Assembly: GCF_964340395.1 (NCBI RefSeq)
Contig: NC_135550.1
Coordinates: 16,329,484-16,346,983, forward strand
DNA length: 17,500 nt
Origin: Glandiceps talaboti
Lineage: Eukaryota > Hemichordata > Enteropneusta > Spengelidae
Direction of reading: 5' to 3'
Shown here: one piece after another, positions 7,935-16,025 of the stretch
Position numbering within the stretch: position 1 is the first letter of the stretch
How the letters are laid out: every line of letters begins with the position of its first letter
Notes under the pieces: generated by a model
Database searches by the model: none
Told to the model about the DNA's origin: nothing
The model's input: the letters and a program-made list of their open reading frames with translations, nothing else
Translations under genes and position numbers: made by a program

Positions 7935-8042
7935 GTGAGGATGTGGTTCCTATGCCTCGGATTTACGTTGAGCTTCGGGTCTATGTTCAGCAAGACGTGG
8001 AGAGTACATAAAATATTCACAAACAAAAAGGTGACGTCAGTG
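7935..8042 (+). CDS. GABBR2-like: Exon: GABA-B2-like receptor, TM3 and ICL2
   Basis: This exon has 36 codons, phase 0 at both ends. The acceptor follows TATTTCTTTTGAG. The peptide is VRMWFLCLGFTLSFGSMF, then SKTWRVHKIFTNKKVTSV. It matches GABA-B2 TM3 (VRTW....FGAMFAKTWRVHAIF). The Lys of SKTWRVH corresponds to the TM3 lysine of the GABA-B2 ionic lock. Two donors are possible: GTGACG at 8031 and GTAAGC at 8043. I chose 8043 because it fits the consensus better and keeps intracellular loop 2 exactly as long as in GABA-B2. The last codons contain TGACGTCA (8032-8039), also found in the upstream minisatellite. Confidence 0.88.
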
Positions 8043-8713
8043 GTAAGCAGATTACAACATCATTGACATTTTCTATGGAATTTGATATATTTGGTATAGA
8101 TAATATCCTTGTTATTGATACAATTTATAATATAACTCTTTTCGGGACAGTTTCGTATTCTCATGTAACGATATATGGACGCTGGTTCAGAACGTTACAT
8201 GCAGATTATCCCAATTTTCAGCTAAGCTAAGCTTGTATCTGGTTTCTCAAAGTCCTGACATTGAAGTATGATACCTGTTTGTCTATTTGCCCAGGTAAGA
8301 GTCTCATGAGCTCTTCCCACTTGTTGCTAAATATTTGAACAACAGTTTAGCAGTAGAGACCATATGGAATATTCGTTGACTTGGTCGACAAAGAACGACT
8401 TCTATTACTCTAAGAAAGACCTGAATCAGATGTAATGTAAATTACACTTAGCGCGACCTGACAAACACGCCAAATGTACTGAAGTTGTGTTTTCATGGTT
8501 ACATTAATTTCGATTCAAACTTCTTGGAAAAAAAACCGTGAACATGCAAAGATTATTGATACATGTAAATATCAGACATTTATACATGTACAGATATAAG
8601 AAGTGTTCTTTAGTTTCAAATAATGATGTTAGTTGTGTTATTATCTGAGTATGTCTAGTAAGTTTTTTTTTATTTTTACGGTTACTGTTACAAAAAACAA
8701 TCATGCAAGCACG

Positions 8714-8759
8714 CAAACAAACAAACAAACAAACAAACAAACAAACAAACAAACAAACA
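8714..8759. repeat. (CAAA)n microsatellite
   Basis: About eleven nearly perfect CAAA units. The reverse strand gives a Cys-Leu-Phe-Val repeat frame that is not a gene. Confidence 0.95.
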
Positions 8760-8858
8760 CATAAAACTAGGTCGACAATAACCAAATAAAATGTATAACT
8801 GTGTTGACATGCATAAAACTCAAATTTGTAGCCGAATACGAATTTATGACATGACTAG

Positions 8859-9302
8859 GACTATTACTACTGCAATGCTCTCTTACACGGTATACCCTTC
8901 ACTTATATTATCTAAGGTAACCCCAGTGTGTCCAATATATATCTGCACGGTTAATTACCAGTACAAAGAAGGCAAATCACGTAACTCCCATTCTCTTCAA
9001 ACTTCACTGGCTTCCAATCTAACAACGAATTAAGTTCACGCTTCTTCTGATTACGTTCAAGTCACTACATGGCTTAGCTAGCTCCACCATATCTGTCTAT
9101 TCTAATCACCCGGTATGCACCTGAACGCGAACTTCAATCCAAGAACAAACTACTTCTAAAAGTAAACCCAGTTAAGCTTCCTTTTCGAAAACGAGCATTT
9201 GTGACTGCCGCGCCTGACCCATGGAATAAATTAGCATATGAAATCAAACAATGGCGAACAGTACTGTCTTTTAAAACGAAGTGTCAAGACTTGTCTTTTT
9301 AA
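8859..9302 (+). pseudogene. Decayed non-LTR retrotransposon reverse transcriptase, C-terminal end (L2/CR1/Rex-like)
   Basis: Three registers together spell the conserved end of a LINE ORF2. DYYYCNALLHGIP comes from 8859. After a frameshift, CVQYISARLIT, NHVTPIL, LHWLPI and ITFKSLHGLA run to 9079, interrupted by a TAA at 9020. After a duplicated AGCT at 9080-9083, PPYLSILITRYAPEREL, RAFVTAAPDPWNKLAYEI and SFKTKCQDLSF run to a stop at 9300-9302. These correspond to the family blocks DYCNxLLxGLP, AARLI, HITPxLxxLHWLP, FKxLHGLAPxYL, RAFxxAAPxLWN and FKxxLK. The palm catalytic YADD region is missing, so this is a 5'-truncated dead copy in the sense orientation of the receptor gene. The exact clade needs a search. 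Confidence 0.85.
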
Positions 9303-9964
9303 GGAAGCACACTTTTAATTGGATATCACTTTTAATCTGTGTCACTTTTATCATTCTAGAATTACAGAATCTGAACCTTCATAACTAGTTTTAGTTTTGA
9401 ACAATTTGAACAATTTTGGAACATTTTATCTTATATTTGTTTTATAGTTTGTTTTTATAGTAGAATTATCCAGTGTATAATTTTTGGTTTGTGTATTTTC
9501 AAAGACAGACTTTGTTTTCATGGTTTATGCTTTGTGAAGCGTCTCTGAACAATTAGCTTTTTGAATTTTGGCGCAAAAACAAATTTTTGTTTTATCATAT
9601 CTTTTATCTTTATGAATATGTTGATAATGTCACACTTGACAAGCTGCAGCGTCCTCTCGAGGCGACAAAGGGTAAAGTAAAAGGTGGATCTATGAATTAA
9701 CATTTCTCATTAGTATCGCACAGTATGTTAACCGTAACAGTCAAGCATACGTAATTACTTATCATTAATCTATGTGCTAAGTTACGTGTAATTTGAAGCC
9801 TTAATTCTTAAGATATGCTCAGTGGTCATAACTCATTATTTATGACAATGACACATTAATATGCATATGTTTTTTACCGAAATCTAACCAAGTCTTGCAA
9901 TTACAATAACATGTACGTGTGACAATTTTCATAATTAAAGAAGCAGTTTTTGAGATATCGTGTT

Positions 9965-10047
9965 CAAACACACACAGACACGCGCGCGCACGCACGCGCG
10001 TCGCATACACACACACACGGATAGACAGACAGACAGACAGACAGACA
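9965..10047. repeat. Compound microsatellite (CA)n-(CG)n-(CA)n-(GACA)n
   Basis: ACACACAGACACGCGCGCG-type sequence changes to CACACACA and then to about six GACA/AGAC units. It is another partly purine-pyrimidine alternating tract. Confidence 0.93.
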
Positions 10048-10084
10048 AAAGCATTACATTACCTTCCCTTACGGGAGGTCAAAT

Positions 10085-10134
10085 GGGCGTTTGCGCCGTC
10101 GTGTTATCCTTGTTATCCTCTAGCGCAAACGCCC
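10085..10134. repeat. GC-rich perfect hairpin
   Basis: GGGCGTTTGCGC at 10085-10096 pairs with GCGCAAACGCCC at 10123-10134, a perfect 12-bp stem with a 26-base loop containing two copies of TGTTATCCT. It is unusually GC-rich for this region and lies 160 bases before an exon. Confidence 0.85.
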
Positions 10135-10293
10135 ACCATATCATATATGGTAGCAAAAACTTATATCATGCCATAGTAACACATCTATATCTTCTTCACG
10201 AGACATAATTTTGTCTCCATCAGGAAGTACTCTCAGACTTGAATGTCAATTCAATCATGATGAAATGTATATTGTATGTTACCATTTCTTCAG

Positions 10294-10416
10294 AAAATTC
10301 GCGATGCACATTTGTTTGGAATCGTCGTATTGATGCTGGCCTGTGACCTACTCATTCTGATGTTGTGGACTGCAATCGATCAGCCATTGGTGCGCACAAC
10401 GGAATATCCTGCTTAT
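10294..10416 (+). CDS. GABBR2-like: Exon: GABA-B2-like receptor, TM4 and start of ECL2
   Basis: This exon has 41 codons in phase 0, between ACCATTTCTTCAG and GCTTAT|GTAAGA. It encodes KIRDAH, then TM4 LFGIVVLMLACDLLILMLW, then TAIDQPLVRTTEYPAY. The block LLILMLWxxxDxPLxRTxE matches GABA-B2 (LCILICWQAVDPLRRTVE) with a single inserted residue in DQPL. The start of extracellular loop 2 follows, and its cysteine is in the next exon. The donor is followed 24 bases later by a long TTG repeat. Confidence 0.93.
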
Positions 10417-10448
10417 GTAAGAAATAAAAAAGTACATTATATATTATT

Positions 10449-10513
<65 letters not shown>

Positions 10514-11383
10514 AACCATCATTGTAATCATCGTCGTAATTATGTATTTTATGTTTACGATTACCATAGAGAAATTTCCCAGCTTGGCTAGCTAAAACTA
10601 ATGGAAGTTTTAAAAATGTATAGGCCTACATGACTTGTTCAGTAACTAGCATGATGTGTAGGTAATATATGTATGTGTGGTTGTTATAAGCATCCTCAAG
10701 TGCTTCAACATCACTCCAAGTAAAGGGAAGAATACCGTAGTTAAGACACACTCATGGCATTGTCAATTAATACAGAGATTCAACTTGTAGACCGATTTGA
10801 GTATTGCGCCGTGACCTCATTTCCGTTGATACTACTCGGACAGGGTAGAGCCCCCACCCTGGGCTCAAAGCTCTTCGGAATCCCTCAAAATACAGAAACT
10901 TGAAAGATGTTAAACCTTTTTGTTCTAAGAACTCAATAAACAATGCGTCACTACAGCTATAAGGGAGCCAATTCTTATAGATATTAGTGTCAACCAAGAG
11001 CCTTAACTATACGTAGCGTGTCTAGCAATTATTATAAACGTCATGTGACTATACTAGAAATAGACACATTAGCGACAATCTTTCACCCTCTAAGATAGAA
11101 ATTATAGATTTATAAACTTAAATATTTTCTTCCACCACAATCCAAAACACAATAACCACCCCTCCCCGTCCCCACTTTCAAAAAAGGATGACCCCATCCC
11201 TTCAAAGACAAGGTGACCACCCCATCAATCCACCGACTCCTTTCGGATCAATCCTATGCCACTGACACAAGCACGACAAATATTACCATGACATCATCAC
11301 AACTATCAGCTGTTCGTTTACATCTATTACAGTTATCAGTATAAGTTAGTATTAAAACAAGATATGCTTATCGCCATTTTCAG
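10417..11383 (+). other. Intron between exons 10294-10416 and 11384-11530
   Basis: Phase 0 intron. It starts with the TTG microsatellite at 10440-10516. The stretch 10770-11010 has higher GC and a 76-codon minus-strand open frame without recognisable similarity, possibly a transposon scrap. A pyrimidine-rich patch lies at 11155-11235. Confidence 0.7.
10440..10516. repeat. (TTG)n trinucleotide microsatellite
   Basis: About 22 uninterrupted TTG units follow a short ATT run. They give long poly-Leu, poly-Thr or similar frames that are artefacts. The tract starts 24 bases after a splice donor. Confidence 0.97.
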
Positions 11384-11530
11384 CCAGATCCAAGTGGACG
11401 AGACATTCTAATCATACCTTTAGTAAATGAGTGCAAATCACAACATGATGCAGTATGGTATGCGATTCTGATTGGTTATAAGGGTATTGTTCTGGTCTTT
11501 GGAGTATTTTTAGCTTGGGAAACCAGGAAA
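11384..11530 (+). CDS. GABBR2-like: Exon: GABA-B2-like receptor, ECL2 and TM5
   Basis: This exon has 49 codons in phase 0, between GCCATTTTCAG and AGGAAA|GTAAGT. PDPSGRDILIIPLVNECKSQ is the extracellular loop 2 hairpin and contains the cysteine that pairs with the TM3-top Cys. AVWYAILIGYKGIVLVFGVF then LAWETRK is TM5. PDPxGRDIxIxPL and FGxFLAWETR are specific to GABA-B2 (GABA-B1 has FLAYETK). This is the strongest single exon for subtype assignment. Confidence 0.95.
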
Positions 11531-11970
11531 GTAAGTATCAACATAAATATTTTTTTAGTATTGTCAACACTTTTTGTTCTAGTGAACCTTCCAGACAACT
11601 AGTCTCCAAAAACTACTGAAAATGTATTCCAACAACTCTCTGATTAACACAAAAGTCGTTTTTCTGACTTTCCTTTACTTCGTTATTGAACTTTGGAGCT
11701 TTATAAAACTGTACCCACTATAATTTCAACAAACTTTTGAAGGCATATCAAATAATGAAACGGCGATTTCCTCAAACATACGCAAATTAGAAATAGACGC
11801 GATTTTATTATCAAATGGGGAATAATGTGATGTGTGATTTCCAAAACACAAACCCATACAGAAAATACAATTCCAGTATTCCAACCATTTTCAGCATTTC
11901 AACTCGGCGCCGTAGACATATAAAAAAAAGTATAAGGTAGATTTTATTTCCTTTACATACTCTCTTTCAG
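11531..11970 (+). other. Intron between exons 11384-11530 and 11971-12162
   Basis: Phase 0 intron of 440 bases, GTAAGT to CTCTCTTTCAG. I saw no repeat or coding signal in it. Confidence 0.8.
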
Positions 11971-12162
11971 GTACAATATTCTCATCTCAACGACTCTCGC
12001 TACATTGGCTTTGCGGTATACAACGTCACCGTTATGTGTTGTGTAGGCGTACCAACCACCATGTTTCTCAACCCCATGCAGCGGGATCTCCAGTTTATTC
12101 TCAGTGCTGTCTGTATCATTTTCAGCACCACGATGACCCTGTGCATCGTCTTCGTTCCAAAG
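11971..12162 (+). CDS. GABBR2-like: Exon: GABA-B2-like receptor, ICL3, TM6 and TM7
   Basis: This exon has 64 codons in phase 0, between CTTTCAG and CCAAAG|GTGGGT. VQYSHLNDSRYIG is intracellular loop 3, FAVYNVTVMCCVGVPTTMFL is TM6, and QFILSAVCIIFSTTMTLC then IVFVPK is TM7. LNDSRYIG is almost the GABA-B2 LNDSKYIG. Its Leu corresponds to the loop residue reported as essential for G-protein coupling, and its Asp to the partner of the TM3 Lys in the ionic lock. The Tyr-Asn pair of VYNV corresponds to TM6 residues at the active GABA-B dimer interface. Confidence 0.95.
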
Positions 12163-12313
12163 GTGGGTCACTAGTGCCCGAACACGTACGTATACATTCT
12201 CTCTGGACTAATAACAAGGTTCATTATCAGTACTATACAATTTCTTTCTTAAACTGAAACCACTTCCCAATGTTTGGAATTCGATAGCTGCTTTTGATTC
12301 AATCCTATTGGAG

Positions 12314-12484
<171 letters not shown>

Positions 12485-12500
12485 GTTTTGGTAGTACTGG

Positions 12501-12561
12501 AACTCTTTCTTGGTTGTAACTCGGAGTTTCACGCATAGTGCGATCATCAGACAAGAGAGTT
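12501..12561 (-). ncRNA. Type I hammerhead ribozyme-like sequence
   Basis: Read on the minus strand from 12561. AACUCU (12561-12556) pairs with AGAGUU (12506-12501) as outer stem I. UUGU (12554-12551) pairs with ACAA (12517-12514) as inner stem I. An asymmetric internal loop, C opposite CCAAGAA, lies between them. Then come the invariant CUGAUGA (12550-12544), stem II CGCA/UGCG with loop CUA, the invariant GAAA (12530-12527), and a 3-bp stem III ACU/AGU with loop CCG. Predicted cleavage is after U12518. All hammerhead elements are present in order. Deviations are a U.U at the base of stem II and U rather than C at the cleavage position. Short stem III and a stem I internal loop are typical of ribozymes in Penelope-like elements and retrozymes. 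Confidence 0.72.
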
Positions 12562-12567
12562 GTCTGA

Positions 12568-12570
<3 letters not shown>

Positions 12571-12654
<84 letters not shown>
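12571..12654. repeat. (TA)n microsatellite, second array
   Basis: 42 uninterrupted TA units directly abut the CTGATGA at 12564-12570. With the first array it brackets the hammerhead-like sequence. Confidence 0.98.
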
Positions 12655-12656
<2 letters not shown>

Positions 12657-13467
12657 AGCCGTAGCAGCATGTATTTGATCGTCATTGCTTTAGTATTAAC
12701 GATTCCTAAGTTGTGACTCATAGGCAGGATCCCTGTGAATTCAAATTTGGATCCTAAGGTTGAAAGGCTAATATGTTAATGAGTACGGCTTCTCACCTGC
12801 CGAGGAATAAAGAGGTACACACCAGGACGACATAAAGCAATCTACCAGTTGAAATTAAAACTACAGGAGCATATTGCTACTAAACGACTCTTCAGTCCAA
12901 ATATATGCAGCTATCACGTTCACCATAGGTGATGTTATTTACCTCCCAGTGATAGTGTAGTTAAGTGTCGATAGCTATAAACGTGTGACGACAGCCCAGC
13001 AAATGGGAACTGTATGTATTATTTATTTAAATACTTTTTTTCTGAACGTTTACTCATCTATGCAATGTTTTGGTAATATTAATGCAAAATGTGATACCCA
13101 GGAATAATATAATTACAATGAAATGTTCATTTTAAAAAAACGCAAACCGAAATGAAATGAAATGAATGTAAATTCTTTTAAAAACAGAATACACTACTGA
13201 GCAAGTGTTTGATGACGTAGAATTAGAAAGAAACAGAGTTCTATTCCATCATGCATACGTAAACGGAAACACCTATGCAACTGTAAAGCGGTACTAATTT
13301 GCATTGATTAATTGATTTTTCGCCAACATTTAGGGCAATGCCCAAAACACCAAATGATTAGAACATGTGTTCCTTTACTTTGATGATAACACATTTAGGG
13401 AGAGTTGTGACGACAACAGTTTCATGGACACTTTAAAGAACGTCTACGAAGGTACTAGAGTCATAAA

Positions 13468-13515
13468 ATGTAAAGCGCTTTGAGCACTTAGTAGGAAAGC
13501 GCTATTATATAAAAC
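13468..13515 (+). mobile_element. Retroelement 3'-tail-like block (AAAGCGCT type)
   Basis: TGTAAAGCGCTTTGAGCAC followed by GGAAAGCGCTATTATATAAA is the kind of paired AAAGCGCT stem common at the 3' ends of L2/CR1-like LINEs and the SINEs that use them in vertebrates and invertebrate deuterostomes. Only the tail is recognisable. The upstream 13200-13467 has no coding similarity, so a SINE or a severely truncated LINE is possible. Confidence 0.6.
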
Positions 13516-13577
13516 ATTAACATTGTCAATGTTACCTATGACTTGTTATCGCTCACAGTAAATGCTCTTAAAAACCT

Positions 13578-13603
13578 CAAACAAACAAACAAACAAACAA
13601 ACA
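13578..13603. repeat. (CAAA)n microsatellite
   Basis: About six CAAA units in the same orientation as the two other CAAA tracts. It lies about 60 bases after the retroelement-like tail and may have grown from it. Confidence 0.92.
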
Positions 13604-13859
13604 ACACTGAAAAAACTGCATATTCGAATATATGTTAGATGGCTTTTATTCTGTCAAACGGTTTCACCTCTGACTCTGTTATGATTTACGAGTCAGTTGT
13701 TTAGAAGAACTACTGGCGGTAGTATTTTATCAACAGCTATCTGTATACCTAGTCAATTTTACATATACTCAACAATTACGTTTTTCTTGAGGGATGACAA
13801 AATCTAGACATAGGAAGTTGTTATCAACGTATCTTTAATAGCAAGTACCTTCTTCATAA

Positions 13860-13876
13860 CCCCCCCCCCACCCCCA
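13860..13876. repeat. C-rich run
   Basis: Two poly-C stretches separated by an A, followed by a GTCGCCGCCGTCG patch. Comparable C or G runs lie at 1547-1570, 4709-4719 and 17376-17386. Confidence 0.85.
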
Positions 13877-14015
13877 CGTCGCCGCCGTCGTTGTCAGCAT
13901 CATTTAGTGTATTGACGTTTAAGCTAAAGGGTTGTCTGTTTCGTGTTGTCATTTACATCATAGACAGAGGAGTGGAATTTCCCCTCCACTGTCTGTGCTT
14001 ACATGTCGCTTTCGT

Positions 14016-14059
14016 CTCAGACCACTTTTATAGAAAATAGTTCTGTAGAGTGGTCTGAG
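14016..14059. repeat. Perfect 11-bp hairpin
   Basis: CTCAGACCACT at 14016-14026 pairs with AGTGGTCTGAG at 14049-14059 across 22 bases. It sits just before the T-rich minisatellite. Confidence 0.75.
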
Positions 14060-14084
14060 GTTTTCGTGCTCTCGTTTACATGTT

Positions 14085-14398
14085 GTCTTTTTCGTACGCT
14101 TGTTGTTGTTTTACAGCTTATCTGTTTCGTGTCCCATTCATGTTGTTGTTTGCATGTTGTCTGTTTCAAGTGGTCTGTTTCATTTTGACATTAATGACTT
14201 GTACATGTATGCGTTATGGTGTCTGTTTAATTCTGTCTGCTTCATGCTTGGCATTTACACGTAAGTTTCATGATGTTGTTGTCTGTTTCCGGTTGTTGTT
14301 TACGTGTGGTCTGTTTTATCTGTTATCTGTTCTATCTTGTCTGTTTCATATTATTTGTTTCATGTATTCGTTTACGTGTTGTCAATTTCTGTATCATT

Positions 14399-14459
<61 letters not shown>

Positions 14460-14831
14460 CTGTTTCATGTTGTCTGTTCCATGTATTGTAATAGTTGTGT
14501 ATATGTTGTTTCATTTTGTGTATCATTGTATTGTTGTTTATATGTTGTCAGTTTCATGTATTGTTATTTACATGTTGTGTGTTTCATGTTGTGTATCATT
14601 GTACTGTTGTTTATATGTTGTCTGCTTAATGTTAACTGTTTTATTGCATTGTAACAGTTTTTCATATATGCTGTCTGTTTCATGTATTGTTGTTTACATG
14701 CTGTCTGTTTCAATGAATGTTGTCAGTTTCATGTATTTTAGCATTTGCTTATTATATTGTCTGTTTCATGTTATCATGTTCCCTGAATTCGTTTACATGT
14801 TGTCCGTTACATATGTTGTCCGTTTCATCTT
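14085..14831 (+). repeat. T-rich minisatellite leading into a splice acceptor
   Basis: About 25 degenerate copies of TGTTGTCTGTTTCATGT, often spaced by GTATTGTTGTTTACA to give a unit near 30 bp. A (TA)n insert lies at 14402-14456. On the + strand the unit is pyrimidine-rich. The last copy (TGTTGTCCGTTTCATCTTC) is immediately followed by TAG and the exon at 14836. The 251-codon Cys/Phe/Leu-rich frame across it comes from the repeat and is not a gene. Confidence 0.85.
14402..14456. repeat. (TA)n microsatellite
   Basis: About 27 TA units embedded in the T-rich minisatellite. Confidence 0.97.
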
Positions 14832-14835
14832 CTAG

Positions 14836-15030
14836 ATCAATGACTACGTTGATAGCAGCCGGGCTATCGAGGACCAATCAATGTCCATGCGGACTTGCCA
14901 TCAGAGGACACAAGATAACACCTTTTTAACAACGGCAGGTTTTATTCATAGCAGTGGTACATGTCGGCAAGCAGAGGAGGAGTTGATACGATATAGGCGA
15001 ACATACAACGATGCTAAATCAACTGCAACG
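14836..15030 (+). CDS. GABBR2-like: Exon: GABA-B2-like receptor, start of cytoplasmic tail
   Basis: This exon has 65 codons in phase 0, between TTCATCTTCTAG and GCAACG|GTGAGT. Joined to the TM7 exon it reads FVPK-INDYVDSSRAIEDQSM and continues through RTCHQRTQDN to AEEELIRYRRTYNDAKSTAT. No alignment to known tails is expected, since this part diverges quickly. The charged EEELIRYRR stretch may be helical. GABA-B2 tails normally carry a coiled coil that pairs with GABA-B1 and masks an ER-retention signal; it is not visible here. If the donor is not used, translation runs 14 more codons to TGA at 15073-15075. Support is the matching phase, both splice sites and a 65-codon open frame, so it is weaker than for the TM exons. 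Confidence 0.68.
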
Positions 15031-15042
15031 GTGAGTATTTAT

Positions 15043-15060
15043 ATAGACAGTACTGTCTAT
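15043..15060. repeat. Perfect 18-bp palindrome
   Basis: ATAGACAGT and ACTGTCTAT abut with no spacer. It starts 12 bases after the donor of the tail exon. Confidence 0.85.
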
Positions 15061-15770
15061 GGTATTTATAAATGACGATTTGCAAAAAAAAACAAAAAAA
15101 ACGGTCCCTACAAATATAAATATATATACACAAAAATTAGTGCCCATACTCATGCCATACTTCCTTTGCAGTGATGACTTGACGATGTCCATTGCATTAC
15201 ATTCTTATATTCACCCTATGACATTCACACTCACACATTCAATATACTGGTCGGTTGTCAATGGCAACGTGTTATCTTCATTAAAGGAGACGTTTCAAGC
15301 AATATACTCTTTATCTTTATCTTTATACTTTTTTAATGAAATATACATATGCAAAGCGGGAGCATCAAAGGAAGAGAAAAAATAGATGAAACATTGAGAG
15401 TATTCACCAGGTGCAATTTGCAAAATTACAACCGGGCTATTTCACAAATGTTATCAAGTAATTTGTTTTCCCAATGGCCAATCATCCTCTTGTCATTCAA
15501 GATAACATATCAAAGAAAGTGTATCATAATCTGTAGAGTTGTACTCAAGTGACACCGAATTAAAAGAAAAAGTTACATCAAGTTTAGGGATTAGTGTCGC
15601 AAGATAACAGAATGATGGTATGTATTTTATGGTATTGAAAGTAATATACTTATAACATTGCGACACACATATCAATAAAATTCTTATCTCCCAACCTTGT
15701 CAGTTTATCATAATATAGACACGTTTTGCTGATACTGTAGGCCTTCGCATTCGCACGTTCTCAGGTTGAT

Positions 15771-15805
15771 TCAGTGTATGGTTCGACTGTCGAACCATAC
15801 GCTGA
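15771..15805. repeat. 17-bp inverted repeat with 1-base spacer
   Basis: TCAGTGTATGGTTCGAC at 15771-15787 pairs with GTCGAACCATACGCTGA at 15789-15805 with one G.T-type mismatch. Weaker pairing continues outward (CACGTTCTCAGGTTGAT against CATCTGGTTTTCTCACGT). It could be the centre of an old foldback element. The near-absent loop argues against a microRNA precursor. Confidence 0.85.
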
Positions 15806-16025
15806 AACATCTGGTTTTCTCACGTAACCATGACAACGTGAGTGTACGTTACAGTGGATGGAAACGGGGGTATGTTAGAGATGCAATTAAGTAGAACAGT
15901 ATTTTTAACGTCTCTCGCAACTATATTTGTTATAACTGTCATAAAATAGATTACAGACAGATAGCTAGCACGCAAGTAAAAAAAGATGCATTTTATCTCA
16001 CTACAACAATCAAAGTGTACGTCAC

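Larger units (their letters stand above)
8043..10293 (+). other. Intron between exons 7935-8042 and 10294-10416
   Basis: Phase 0 intron. It holds a (CAAA)n tract, the reverse transcriptase relic at 8859-9302, the CA/CG/GACA microsatellite at 9965-10047 and a GC-rich hairpin at 10085-10134. From 9303 to 9960 it is AT-rich, perhaps including the retroelement's 3' end, with nothing else recognised. The same holds for 8043-8700. Confidence 0.8.

Noticed and set aside
8031-8031. Alternative donor GTGACG ending the TM3 exon at 8030
   Set aside because: It would shorten intracellular loop 2 by four residues relative to GABA-B2 and fits the donor consensus worse than GTAAGC at 8043.
10767-10997. 76-codon minus-strand frame in a locally GC-richer segment
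   Set aside because: No recognisable motif, no start or splice context, and no similarity I can name. Possibly a transposon scrap.
14080-14835. 251-codon Cys/Phe/Leu-rich frame resembling a membrane protein
   Set aside because: It is composed of the T-rich minisatellite and a TA run. Hydrophobicity follows from T content and no family motif is present.
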